NCBI GenBank assembly: GCA_037176705.1
Contig: JBAWUJ010000096.1
Location: forward strand, 17,501-81,500
Reading direction: 5' to 3'
From: Molossus alvarezi
Taxonomy: Eukaryota; Chordata; Mammalia; Chiroptera; Molossidae
DNA: 64,000 bases
Shown: piece after piece, positions 47,932 to 58,130 of the stretch
Layout: every line of letters begins with the position of its first letter
Numbering within the stretch: position 1 is the stretch's first letter
The notes under the pieces: generated by a model
Databases searched by the model: none
What the model saw: only the letters and a program-made list of their open reading frames with translations
What the model was told of the DNA's origin: nothing
Position numbers and translations under genes: made by a program

Positions 47932-48474
47932 CTAGATTAGGGTGACTAGTTCTGCTCTTTGGGCCAAAGTTCCCCTATTCATGGACTGTGACCAGATGAC
48001 ACAATCCAGAGTTACTGCTGCTGCCCGGGCATACCTGATTCCTTCCTGGACATAGCTGCTCCCATCTGTGAACAACAACTCATCTGATGATGGCAGTGGG
48101 ACATCGTTCTGGTCCAGGCAGGCCAACTGCACTATGTCGATTACCTCCAGGCAGTCATGTAGAGGTTCCTCTGGGTCATCGTCTGGAAGCAGACTGGCAG
48201 GATTGATGGCCAACATTCTGTGGAACTTGATGCAGGGCTCATCCAGAAGAAGGGCCTGGAAGTGGGTGACTCGGGTATTCGACATCCAATGCTCCAGAGT
48301 ACTCCAGAGGAGGGTCTCAACCGCATGGGATGCAGTCAGAGCTAACTCTTGTTCTGGAGTTACTTTGTCTGCTTCTTTTACCAGTAGCACTGTAGCTATT
48401 GCCCAGAGGCAAGCAGGCCACCCCACGGCCACAGGATTGAGCCTCTTGAACAGTAGGCTATAGGTCTCTTCCAA
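47932..48474 (-). pseudogene. ERV-2 RNase H region
   Basis: An open frame of 180 codons covers the RT connection domain and the start of RNase H, with LLFTDGSSYVQEG (first catalytic aspartate in the TDGS motif) and the RAELVTLI segment near the C-terminal end. RNase H removes RNA from RNA-DNA hybrids in reverse transcription. The rest of the domain lies in other frames. Confidence 0.85.
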
Positions 48475-48506
48475 GGTCCTAGGTTTGGGGTGAGGACCCC
48501 TTTTAC

Positions 48507-49463
48507 TTACATAGAGATGGAAGGTTTTGATGACGTCTGGTAAGGCCAGGGCAGGTGCTGAAGCGAGGGGCTTTTTTTTAACTTTTCTAAAGCCTGTTGC
48601 TCTGTTTCAGTCCATTCCAATGACTGTGTTTCCCCAGTACTTGAGTATAGAGGCTTAGCAATACCTGCAAACCCAGGAATCCATATGCAGCAGTATCCTA
48701 CCACCCCTAGGAACTCTGGAACCTGTCTTTTGGTTTGGGATGTGGGGATCCGCAGGATCGTCTCTAGTCAGCTGAGGGAAAGAGTTCACCTGCCCTTCCT
48801 GACACCGTACCCTAGACACATGACACTAGGGGAACATAGCTGGGCCTTCTTGGTGGAAACTCAGTAACCCAGTGCCAGTAGGGTGCCTAGTAGGCATTCA
48901 GTAGCTCTTTGGCACTTATCTTCACTATCTGTGGCAAGCAGGAGGTCATCTACATCCTGGAGTAGGGTGCACTCAGGGTGTTCCTGTCTGAATGCATGTA
49001 GATCTGAGCTTAAGGCCTCATCAAATAGAGCAGGGGAGTTCTTAAAGCCCTGGGGCAGCCTTGTCCAGGTTAATTGCCTGGAAAATCCCCCTTCAAGGTC
49101 TGTCCATTCAATTGCAAAGATGGGCTGACTGACAGGGGCTAGAGGGATGCTGAAGAAGGCATCCTTGAAGTCCAGAACTGTGTAGAACTGGTGCTCTGGA
49201 GGGAGAAGCCTCAACAGAGTGTAGGGGTTTGGGACCGTCAGGTGTGTGGTCTTGACCTGCTTGTTTGCCTCCCTTAGATCCTGCACCAGCCTATAGTCAT
49301 TTGTCCCAGGTTTCAGGACCGGGAGCAAAGGGGTGTTCCAGGGCAACTGGCAAGGGACTAGAATTCCTGCTTCCCAGAGCCGGTAAATGTGTGGGGCAAT
49401 GCCCTTAGCCTCTAAGCTCAAGAGGTTTTGCTTCACCTGGGCTGGAATGGCAGTGGCCAGCAA
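48507..49463 (-). pseudogene. ERV-2 reverse transcriptase
   Basis: The frame 48861-49463 (about 200 codons) contains the RT fingers and palm: [33 protein letters not shown] (motif A), LPQGFKNSP (motif B) and [11 protein letters not shown], where the usual YVDD tyrosine is aspartate. Further palm and connection sequence is at 48507-48704 (WIPGFAGIAKPLY). The loss of the tyrosine and a frame break at 48861 make it inactive. The 124-bp segment 49051-49174 was copied into the protease region. Confidence 0.87.
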
Positions 49464-49689
49464 TTAAACAATCACTGGAGCTTGGTGTCCAGCCCATCCC
49501 GGAGGACTGTTTTCCACCTAGACCATGGGAAATAGATGCTGCAGTTCCCAGGTAGGTGGAAGGCTCCTGGTTGGCGATGGGTGCAGCAGAGGTCCTCTCC
49601 TGTAAGAGATGCTCTTCCAAGAGGGGGCAAGTTAGGAGGATACGAGATGAGAAAGGCAGGAATGGGTCCTGGCTTCCTGGATCCATGGT

Positions 49690-50090
49690 AGGGTGCACCT
49701 ATTCCCCCTCAAATGATATTGTTGCCTGCATTTTTTGGAGGAGATCACATCTGAGTATGGGGGTATGGGCACTCCAGCATAACCTGAAATGAATGAGTCA
49801 CTGTATTTCCTCTAAGGTCTACAGTCCTCCTTGAAGTCCAAGGATAAAAGGTTGACTGTCCAGTGGCCCCATTTACGGATGTTCTTTTAGAGGTCAGGAG
49901 CCCCACTGGCTGGGTCAGGACTAAGTAGGCTGCTTCAGGATCTACTAGGAAACTAACTGGTTTGCCTTCTACTTGTATTGTTACCCTGGGCTCCTGGGAA
50001 CTCAGTTGAAAGGAGGCCTGACCCCATCAGTCCTTCTCTAGGTTGAGGACTTTGGGACTTGTGCCCTTCCCTTCTCTTCCCCACCCAATC
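49690..50090 (-). pseudogene. ERV-2 protease, active site lost
   Basis: The minus strand reads [20 protein letters not shown], in the position where retroviral aspartic proteases have D-T/S-G-A. Here the triad is D-P-E. The protein would cleave Gag-Pol polyproteins if intact. Stops follow. The copied RT piece lies immediately upstream. Confidence 0.7.
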
Positions 50091-50097
50091 TGCTGGG

Positions 50098-50221
50098 TGG
50101 GGCAGCCTTGTCCAGGTTAATTGCCTGGAAAATCCCGCTTCAAGGTCTGTCCATTCAATTGCAAAGATGGGCTGACTGACAGGGGCTAGAGGGATGCTGA
50201 AGAAGGCATCCTTGAAGTCCA
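50098..50221 (-). repeat. 124-bp copy of ERV-2 RT inserted near the gag-pro junction
   Basis: Bases 50098-50221 match 49051-49174 with one visible mismatch and no gaps (offset 1047), same orientation. CCAATCTGCTGGG stands at both borders (50085-50097 and 50219-50231), which looks like a target-site duplication. This separates the Gag zinc finger from protease. Confidence 0.9.
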
Positions 50222-50222
50222 A

Positions 50223-51663
50223 TCTGCTGGGGCACTCTCTCTTCCAGTGCCCTTCTCCTTTGCAGTGTGCACATTGAGTCTTCCCTAATTGGGGTCAATT
50301 TCCTTTATGGTGGACCCCTTGAACCCTCTTTTGTTGGAGGGCCTGCTTCTTTTAATGCTGCTGCTACTACTACTTTTGTGACTCTTTTGTCCTGCTTTTC
50401 CCCTGGGGAATCCCTATTGTTAAAGACCTTCTGGGCTATTTCAACTAATTGCGTCTGATTCATTCCCTCAAACCCCTCCAGCTTTTGTCATTTCTTCCTT
50501 ATATCAGGAGCTGACTGAGTAGTGAAAGCTACATTGATTCCCCTCCGGTTCTCTGGAGCATCTGGTCAATGGGCATGTAGACGCGATAAGCCACACACAG
50601 GTGCTCCAGTAAAACAGCGGGCGATTCCTGGGGTCCCTGAACAATCTCAATGACTTTTTACAAGTTAGTGGGCTTTTGAGCAGCCACCTTTAGGCCTAAC
50701 AGGAGAACACGTGAAAAGCATCCAATAAAGCCCTCCCCCTGGCAGTATTTGGGTCCCACCATGGGTGGAGGAATGGGAAAACATCCTCAATTTGATCCCA
50801 ATTCTTTTTGAACGATCCTCCCCCTGGCCCTAGGACAGCCTTCCTGGACTCTAAGTGGATTCTGTCTCTCCTCCTAAGTGAAGAGGGTGGTTGGGAGCTG
50901 CTGGTAGTCATCCCATTTGGCTGACAGGTGTGAACGATTGTTGCTAGGAGGCCGATGAGGACCTGTGGCTTTTCCTCGAAGGGAGGGTTCTGAGCTGTCC
51001 AATTATAAAGATCACTCGTGGAGAATGGGACAGAAACCATGAATGGTTGTTCCTCCCCCCAGATTCCCATCTGCTGTGGGAGCCTCCCTCAGAGGCAAGA
51101 TGGCCTTCCCCGGAGGAGCCCCTTCATTCCCCGGCAATTTTCCTCTGTTTCCCCATATTCAAAACCGCTCCAGGTATGGGGTGGTGAGAAGGGGGTATTT
51201 TTCTTCCCCATCTCCACTTGCCCGTGCCCCAGGATTATAAGGAGGGAGGAGATCTGCCTCCTCTGAGGTGGGTGGAAGGATGGGGGGGTCCCATCCTCAG
51301 GTTTCTCTTGGGGCCCAGTTTGGGGCCCACGATCAGTATTCATGCCCTGGTCTGGAGGGCATAGCTCTTAAGCCACGGAGGAGGATTCTGGACTAAGGCC
51401 AGCCATTGATCAATATAGGGGAACTGGTCCAAGTGTCCTGGCTCCCTGGTTACAACATTCCATACTGCCCAAGTAAGTTGAAGATCAAAGGACTCTGTGT
51501 CTGGCCAGCCCACCCCAAATATGAGCCAATTTAATTCAAAGAAGGTCCTTAACTTTTTCTTAGACATTTTTATGCCATAGTCAGAACTTACCTCAAATCT
51601 TTCTCTAAAATGTCTCAACGTGCCACCAAATGGAGTCTTCTGGGGACTAGGGCTGCCACCCAT
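50223..51663 (-). pseudogene. ERV-2 gag, broken
   Basis: Gag starts at ATG 51663 (MGGSPSPQK, a myristoylation-type Met-Gly) and runs through matrix to about 51340, with FGVGWPDTESFD and DQFPYIDQWL. The proline-rich middle is followed by capsid (50696-51070) with PFSTSDLYNWTAQNPPFEEKP, typical of gammaretroviral CA. The nucleocapsid has one CCHC zinc finger, [14 protein letters not shown] (50229-50279). Frames change between these blocks. Gag would assemble particles at the membrane. Confidence 0.85.
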
Positions 51664-52464
51664 GATCAACGAGCATGACCAACTGAGGGAGACAAGAACA
51701 AAGACTAAGAGGAATATCGGAGTGAACCAAAAGATGGCAAAAGGGAAGGTGTCTCATCCCAGAGTCAGGAGTCGACTTGATAAAAGAAGGTTTTCAGGCG
51801 GACAGTGATGAAACAAAGATCAGAGTGAAAGTGAAGTCTGAACTCTAGGGGTCAAAGTTTCACTTCGTCCACCTGGCCACTCCCCTCGCAGGGATTTAGG
51901 TGCCTCTTGACACTGGCATGTCAGTATAAATCCCTGGCTTGGATCAGGTTCATTGGTGGGCACAGGTGTCTCTGCAAGTCTGATAGTGACCTTAGTCGTG
52001 TGATGTCGCCATGGATGCACAGGTTGGGACTCACACAGGCTCCATGACAGGCGTCATGGAGCTCGGTCAGCCACACACACAATCACACGCAGTTGCACAG
52101 TGACCCTAGGAAGACGGCTGCAACCCAATTACAGGGATCGTCAACTGTAGAGGACAGAAGCAAGTCCCAATCAATGGTTTCAAAAAGAGTCCGAAAGGTT
52201 AGACATCACTGGCATACGAGACAGACAGGGCCCACTGAATAGACGGCCAAATCATTAAGTCCAAGAGTCTCCACTCCAATGACTCCAAAATTCTTTGTGG
52301 ACATCTCAGCGTCTCCCAGCTGCTCATCAGAAACCAAAGTAGGATCTTCAGGGCCCTGGAACATCTCAGTGGGCACCTCCCCTGAAGACCTCTAGGTGTC
52401 TGGCAGCCAGACCAGGAGAGGCTGCCCATCCACAGCATCCAAGACTAATGTTGAGAGACACTAG

Positions 52465-52482
52465 ATCTCGCTGGGGCCTCCA
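52465..52482 (-). other. ERV-2 primer-binding site, tRNA-Thr
   Basis: On the minus strand, TGGAGGCCCCAGCGAGAT is an exact 18-base complement of the 3' end of tRNA-Thr(UGU), CCA included. Two bases separate it from the LTR end AATACA. This supports the ERV orientation and a threonine-primed class I lineage. Confidence 0.88.
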
Positions 52483-52484
52483 AA

Positions 52485-52820
52485 TGTATTGGAACAGCGA
52501 GCAGGACAGAGGATGCCACAGGCAGAGGTTCAAATTAAGGAGTCTCTATTGCAAAGGCCAGTGACTGCAAGGGGGGCATGTGCTCTCCAAATCTTGCAGC
52601 CATGAGTGAGCTCAGGGATAAGCTTTTAAAGGTAAAAGCCATATCCTTCTTGGACCCTTCCTGCACGAGCAGTTGTTACAGAAGCTGAGATAAGCATGGT
52701 AAGCTATCTGGGGCAGACATATGGAGTTGCTATTTCCCGGAACTTGTATGAGGGGCTTACCTGAAACTCCTTGCTGTTTCCGTTCTCATGAACACTAGAA
52801 AAAACAACTGTTTATTACAC
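52485..52820 (-). promoter_or_regulatory. ERV-2 5' LTR (outer end uncertain)
   Basis: The inner end is fixed by the primer-binding site. TTTAAAAGC on the minus strand at about 52623-52631 is a TATA-like box. No second LTR exists to fix the outer end, so the start of U3 (about 52800-52950) is a guess. Confidence 0.6.
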
Positions 52821-53292
52821 AGGCAAGGACAGTAATGGAGGACAGAGAGAATATGGAGTCACTTAGGTAGCTCAGAAGGACCTCTGACACCTCCACAAAG
52901 ATTCTTAGTCACCTAAGAACACCCGAGATTTGGGCTGAAAGGAGGACTTGCCTCTTATCTTCAGAGAGAATGAGTTCAGCTCTCATTTATGCAGCAAAGG
53001 TCTTTGCTCAGACTCTTAGAAAGCAATTCCAATGGAAACTCTAAATGCAAAAGCCAGTCTTCCCTTAGCCTGGGCTCTGTCAACCTTCACCCTGTCAGGT
53101 CCATATGTGGCCCCTTTTTGCCCACTAAGTTACACAAAGGAAGAGCTTAATTAAGGTAGAAGAGTCAAAGTCAAGGAGGGCTCTTAGAGACAGGTTCAGG
53201 GGGTTAGCCAGGGACAAGCTGCTGCTGCCTGCTGCTCCCCTTGTTCTAAGTCTCATAGAGACCTTTAGAGTAGGAGACAAAAAGCAATGGTA
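52821..53292. other. Unassigned sequence left of a SINE
   Basis: It could include outer ERV-2 LTR sequence. No coding or repeat structure was recognised. Confidence 0.4.
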
Positions 53293-53307
53293 AGAAATAA
53301 GAGAAGG

Positions 53308-53552
53308 GCCCTGGCTGGTTTGGCTCAGCAGTCAGAGCATCAGCCTGTGGTCCAGAGAGACCCGGGTTCGGTTCCCGCTAAGGGCGTGTACCTTGGTTGC
53401 ACTTTGTCCCCGGCCCTAGTTGGGTTGTGAGGGTGGCAGCCACTCAATGTGTACCTTTCACATCGATGTTTCTCTCTCTCTCTCTCTCTCTCCCTCTCTC
53501 TCCCTCCTGCTCTATCTGAACAAAAAATGTTCTCAGGTTAGGATAAAAAAAA
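53308..53552 (+). mobile_element. VES-type SINE with perfect target duplication
   Basis: GCCCTGGCTGGTTTGGCTCAG head, CGGGTTCGGTTCCCGC B-box, a long CT tract and CTGAACAAAAAATGTTCTCAGG. AAGAAATAAGAGAAGGG is repeated exactly at 53293-53309 and 53553-53569. This is one of the youngest SINEs here. Confidence 0.97.
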
Positions 53553-53569
53553 AAGAAATAAGAGAAGGG

Positions 53570-54410
53570 AAAACAGAGAAGGTGTGCTCAAGTAACAGTG
53601 AGCACTGTACCCTTTATCTCAAGGGTTTGACCTGTTTGGTAAAGGTGACACTTTTGGGAGAGAACTCAGGGGAATATCTCAGTATAATATACATAAACTT
53701 TCCAGGTGTGTCCTTTTGAAGACAGTCTGCAGACAAAGGACTTGGAGAGAAGGACAAATCCCCGGAGTCCATGGGAGTTTAGTGACTCTCCTCAGGAGCT
53801 GTGTCTGTCCATATTATCCATCACAGGAATCTGCCTGTCCTGCTAGTCTACATAGAGTCCACATGCCCTCTCCCCCAGAAAGGGACTGAAGAGGGCAGTG
53901 AGAAATTCTAAGCCTGTGGGGTCAGTGCTGGGAGCCATCAGGCATGTGTCACATTCATCTGCTCAGGCTCAATTGGACACCTGTGGGAAGGGGTTCTCTT
54001 GGTCATCAGGTCAGGTGACAGAGGTCAGCACCTGAGGGACTCCAGTCTCCAACCTCCATTCAATTCCATGCAGATCAACAAAAAAGGGCAGCGATAGAGA
54101 GGAGAAACAGGGACTATGGTCTCCAGGAAAACAACCTACTGGGTGATCAGGGCTGGAGATGGACCAGTGTTTGCTTTCTCATAGTGTGCTGTGTTGCTCA
54201 GACATTTGCTTGACACTGGAAGGCCACCAAAGGCAATCTTGCCCACTCCGAGACTGGTGTATCCTGTTACAGGAATCTTCAAGCAGCAGCCACCCTGATG
54301 GCACTTAAATGGCTGACCCATGCCCGCAGAAGGTGGCCCATAGGGAGACCAAAAGTCCTGGTTTCGTATCTTGAAGAATGGTCGCCACACTAGTCACTTT
54401 TGAGTGGCTG
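53570..54410. other. Unassigned sequence between SINE and ERV-3
   Basis: No repeat family or exon was recognised. The minus-strand frame 54136-54390 has no known motif. Confidence 0.4.
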
Positions 54411-54415
54411 ACAGG

Positions 54416-54770
54416 TGTTAACTTTAACTTCCATATTACTACCCCAGCCTCTTATTGTTTAACCTCGCCCCAAGTCCCTTGTTCCAGGAAACCAAAGCTT
54501 ATTGCTCCAGCCAGGTGGAACAGTATCCTGAAACCCCCACTCAAACCTAAACAGCTGCTCAATGAGAAGAACAACTCTTGGAAAGACCCCAGCCCCGACC
54601 AATCAAGAATGATGACGACTCCTCGGCGGGGCAACCACCCACCCCAGCCCTAAATTTAAAACCCTTAGTCTGTACGAACCGGCTGCTGCGCTCTACTTGG
54701 AGGCAGCCCGGCAGGTGTTTCCCTCAATAAACCTGCACTTCATGGTTACTCAGCTCCATCCGTTCTTATA
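54416..54770 (+). promoter_or_regulatory. ERV-3 5' LTR
   Basis: A 355-bp LTR with TAAATTTAAAA (54650-54660) as TATA-like box and AATAAA at 54726 as polyadenylation signal. It matches the 3' LTR (57495-58125, minus the inserted SINE) with few differences. Confidence 0.9.
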
Positions 54771-54773
54771 TAA

Positions 54774-54791
54774 TGGTGCCGAAACCCGGGA
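54774..54791 (+). other. ERV-3 primer-binding site, tRNA-Phe
   Basis: TGGTGCCGAAACCCGGGA is an exact complement to the 18-base 3' end of tRNA-Phe(GAA), CCA included. It lies three bases after the LTR. Confidence 0.93.
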
Positions 54792-55245
54792 CAGGAGTTT
54801 GGTAGCCTGGACAATCCCCGGCACAGGCCACCCTTACTACCTGGGAAGCAGTGGGCTGCGGTAGCTCACCCGGGCTAACTCCCAGATTCTGGGTGAACTG
54901 TGGTTTGGGTTGATTGACCGGCCCCAACCCATCCTGGACTCCCTCCTACCTGCCGAAACAGGAGGTAGGAAATTTCTTCCTCCCCAATCAGGTGGACCTT
55001 CCAAATTTTAGGCCCCCACACACTCTCTCTCACACACTCTTTCTCTATTCTCTCTAATTTTTTCACCTACGCGTGGTTTTGATTTTGACTCATCCCTACC
55101 AAGTGGCCCGTTCATCTCACTTTTGCCTAGAAATCTGGGTACCCAGACAGGTCTCTCGCTACTTGGACATTCAAGTCAGGGTGATGACTCCTGAGGCCTT
55201 GATTGGAGATGGGGATGCCCTCTCCTGTCATTGCCTCTCTACAAA
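54792..55245 (+). other. ERV-3 leader
   Basis: Non-coding leader between the primer-binding site and the gag ATG. It contains a CTCTCTCTCACACACTCT tract. A packaging signal would be expected here but was not identified. Confidence 0.6.
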
Positions 55246-56800
55246 ATGGGGTCATCTCAATCAAAACTGCCTCGCTCAAGCCCCCTTGGCTGTCTACTGA
55301 AAAATCTAAACAACCTCAGCCTCTCTGATTTGAGGCCTCGCAAACTCATATTCCTCTGCAATACGGCCTGGCCCCAATATAAACTCGACAATAACTCTCA
55401 ATGGCCAGAAAATGGCACTTTTGACTTCAATATTCTAAGAGACTTAGATCATTTCTGCCACTGGATAGGCAAGGCCTCAGAAATTCCTTACATGAAGGCT
55501 TTCTTCTCTCTCTGCTCATACCCTTCCCTTTGCTTCACCCGCTCCACATACCAAGTCCTTCTAGCCCAATGCCCAAGCCCCCTGCCTTCGACTGATTCTT
55601 TTGACCTCAAGACCACTCAGCCCCAACTCCTCCTCCTCCTCCTGACCCAGATACACCACCTTCTCCTGCCACACCAACCACTCTGCCTCCATCTTATCTG
55701 AATACCTCTTCTTTTCCAACAGATGAGCCTTCCCCCACATCCCTCCCCATTCTCCATCCATGTAAGCCTCCCCATCCCAGCCTATATCCACTCCATGGGG
55801 TTGCGGGAGCTGAGAGGATAGTCTGCATAGCCATCCCCTTCTCCCTCTCTGACTTATCCCAAATTGAATGCCGCCTTGGCTCCTTCTCCTCTGATCCCGA
55901 CACCTACATCAAGGATTTCCAATACCTCACTCAATCATATGATCTTACCTGGCACGATCTTTCTATCATTCTTACTCTCTCCCTCTCTGCACATAATAAA
56001 AATCGGGTGTGGGCGACTGCCCAGCAAGTAGCAGATGAGGCACATGCCTGGGACAATAACCTCCCTCTGGGCGGGGGGAGCAGTCCCCCCCCGCGATGAT
56101 CCAAATTGGAACTATCATATTGGCCATACTAATTGTAGGAAACATGACCATCTTATAGACTACCTTCTTCAGGCCTTAGAAAAACTTCCCAGTAAGGCTG
56201 TTTTGACAAAACAAAGAAATCATTCAGAGGCCCCAAGAAAATCTGGGAGAATTCCTAGAATGACTCTCCCAGGCCTTTTGTAGGTACACTTGTATGGACC
56301 CCACCACCCCAGCTGGGACCACCCTCCTCCACTCTCATTTCATCTCCCAATCTGTCCCTGACATTAGACGCAAACTCAAAAACTTGAGGATGGACTCAAG
56401 ACACCTCAGAGAGAGCTCTTACATATTGCCTTTAAGGTCTTTAACAACTGGGAGGGAACAGAGAGGGAAGAGCAACAGAAAAGACAACAGGAGAACTACC
56501 TTATGCTGGCAAGAGCCCTTCAAGGGAACACTGGTCCGAAGGGCCGAGGCTCTAGGAGACAACCTCCTCAGTCAAGTCCTCCTGGCCCCTGCTTCAAATG
56601 CAAACAAACGGGCCACTGGGCGAGACAGTGCCCAAACCCTCGCCCCCACCGGGGCCTTGCCCACACTGTCACCATGAGGGCCACTGGGGAACCGATTGCC
56701 CCGAACACCAAAGGGCACTCGGGTCGACCTTCCCAACAACGCCCCATCCAGGTCAGTAACAGACTTGCTGGGACTGGGGCAGAGGACTGAGGAGCCCTGG
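55246..56800 (+). pseudogene. ERV-3 gag, broken
   Basis: Gag starts at ATG 55246 (MGSSQSK, Met-Gly with serine, a myristoylation-type start). Matrix runs to about 55600 with a NTAWPQYKLDN segment. A proline-rich region then precedes capsid (about 55830-56280: FQYLTQSYDLTWHDL, RVWATAQQVADEAH). Nucleocapsid has two CCHC zinc fingers: CFKCKQTGHWARQC at about 56593, and CPHCHHEGHWGTDC at about 56655 in a different frame. Stops interrupt the frame at about 55702 and again around the capsid end. Gag would build the particle core, but this copy cannot. Confidence 0.86.
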
Positions 56801-56829
56801 GACACCGGCCCCAGTACACATCACCCCAG

Positions 56830-57270
56830 TGAGCCCAGGGTAAACCTTCACATAGCAGGTAAGGAAATCTCCTTCCTCATAGACACTGGGGCCCCTTCTC
56901 CACCCTCCCGGAATTTAATGGCCCTCTCAGCTCTTCTCAAACCTTCATAGTGGGAGTCTCAGGGCAGCGCTCCTGGCCCCTTATTACGCCTCCTATAACT
57001 TGTATCTTAGATGGAACCTCATTTACACATTAATCTCTAGTCATGCCTCAATGTCCGACCCCCCTTCTGAGATGGGACATTTTAAACAAATTCCATACTA
57101 CTGTCCAACTCTTCCCTCCAAAGATACCTACAACCCTATCTCAAAGTATTAAAATATTCTGCTTGCTGGATGACAGCCAGACCCCCGATTCCTCCAATCT
57201 CTCTGCTTCCTTTCCCATTTCCCCTCTATTGTTTACCCCCAAGTTTGGGACACTAGTCAGCCTTCCGTAG
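56830..57270 (+). pseudogene. ERV-3 protease and pol start remnant
   Basis: VNLHIAGKEISFLIDTGAP carries the intact D-T-G-A active-site motif of a retroviral aspartic protease (about 56842-56898). The C-terminal LLRWDIL (usual form LLGRDIL) is at about 57061. A stop at 56948 and frame changes break it. Everything from RT onward is deleted, and about 200 bases of unassigned proviral sequence lead to the 3' LTR. Confidence 0.75.
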
Positions 57271-57494
57271 CAACACACCATACCCCCATCTCAATTAATT
57301 TCAAAAACATCTATCTCTTTCCTAATGTACCCCTAGGTGACTCCCCAGGAGGAGCAACCCATAGGAAGAACAGCAGGAAGTAGCTACAGAAGAACACTCT
57401 TGCCCGAGAGGCCCTCCCTAGGGGTCAACCCAAAATTTCGATCAACACAAACTTTTTTTAACCTTCCAACATATACTAACTAAGAGTCGGGAAA

Positions 57495-58125
57495 TGTTAA
57501 CTTTAACTTCCATATTACTACCCCAGCCTCTTATTGTTCAACCTCGCCCCAAGCCCCTTATTCCAAGAAACCAAAACTTATCGCTCGGGCCAGGTGGAAC
57601 AGTATCCTGACACCCCCACCCAAACCTAGACAGCCGCTCAATGAGAAGAACAACTCTCAGAAAGACCCCAGCCCTGACAATCAAGGATGACCACGACTCC
57701 TCGGTGGGGCAACCACCCACCCCAGCCCTAAGTTTAAAAACCCTTAGTCTGGCCCTGGCTGGTTTGGCTCAGCGGTTAGAGCGTTGGCCTGCAGTCCTGA
57801 GAGACCTGGGTTCAGTTCCCGCTAAAGGCATGTACCTCAGTTGCAGTTTGTCCCCGGCCCTGGTCGGTTGTGCGGGTGGCAGCCACTCGATGTGTTCCTT
57901 TCACATCGATGTTTCTCTCTCTCTCTGTTCCCCTCTCTCCCTCCCACTCTACCTGAACAAAAAATGGAAAAATGTCCTCGGGTGAGGATAAAAACAAAAC
58001 AAAACAAAAAAAAAACCCTTAGTCTGTACAAACCAGCAGCTGCGCTCTACTTGGAGGCAGCCCGGCAGGTATTTCTCTCAATAAACCTGCACTTTCTGGT
58101 GACTCAGCTCCATCCCGTTCTTATA
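57495..58125 (+). promoter_or_regulatory. ERV-3 3' LTR, split by a SINE
   Basis: TGTTAACTTTAACTTCC at 57495 starts the LTR directly after the purine-rich AGAGTCGGGAAA. The LTR is continuous with the 5' LTR sequence except for a SINE of about 255 bases (57753-58008) with AAAAACCCTTAGTCTG repeated on both sides. AATAAA is at 58080. Confidence 0.92.
57753..58008 (+). mobile_element. VES-type SINE inside the ERV-3 3' LTR
   Basis: GCCCTGGCTGGTTTGGCTCAG head, GGGTTCAGTTCCCGC B-box, CT tract, CTGAACAAAAAATGG and a GGTGAGGATAAAAACAAAAC tail. Target duplication AAAAACCCTTAGTCTG (57736-57751 and 58011-58026). Confidence 0.96.
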
Positions 58126-58130
58126 ACAGG

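Larger units (their letters stand above)
46418..52820 (-). mobile_element. ERV-2: class I endogenous retrovirus, tRNA-Thr PBS, env lost
   Basis: Reading on the minus strand: 5' LTR (about 52820-52485), primer-binding site (52482-52465), leader, gag (from 51663), protease, RT, RNase H and integrase, stopping in the integrase C-terminal domain at about 46418. env and the 3' LTR are missing. Order and motifs are those of gammaretrovirus-like ERVs. The coding regions have many stops and shifts, a short internal fragment insertion at 50098-50221, and altered catalytic residues in protease and RT. It is defective. Confidence 0.9.
54411..58130 (+). mobile_element. ERV-3: two-LTR provirus, tRNA-Phe PBS, gag and protease only
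   Basis: 5' LTR 54416-54770, PBS 54774-54791, gag 55246-56800, protease 56830-57150, 3' LTR 57495-58125. ACAGG flanks both ends (54411-54415 and 58126-58130) as a 5-bp target duplication. The LTRs begin TGTTAAC and end TTCTTATA, a TG...TA form, unless terminal bases have mutated. The internal region is only about 2.7 kb because RT, RNase H, integrase and env are deleted. The tRNA-Phe PBS and Gag style resemble HERV-F/HERV-H-like class I ERVs. Confidence 0.92.

Noticed and set aside
48068..48463. Plus-strand frame of 131 codons in ERV-2
   Set aside because: It is antisense to the RNase H frame, which has the TDGS catalytic motif.
35948..52482. ERV-1 and ERV-2 as two halves of one rearranged provirus
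   Set aside because: Both contain integrase, and the integrase sequences differ clearly over the same region, so they are separate insertions.
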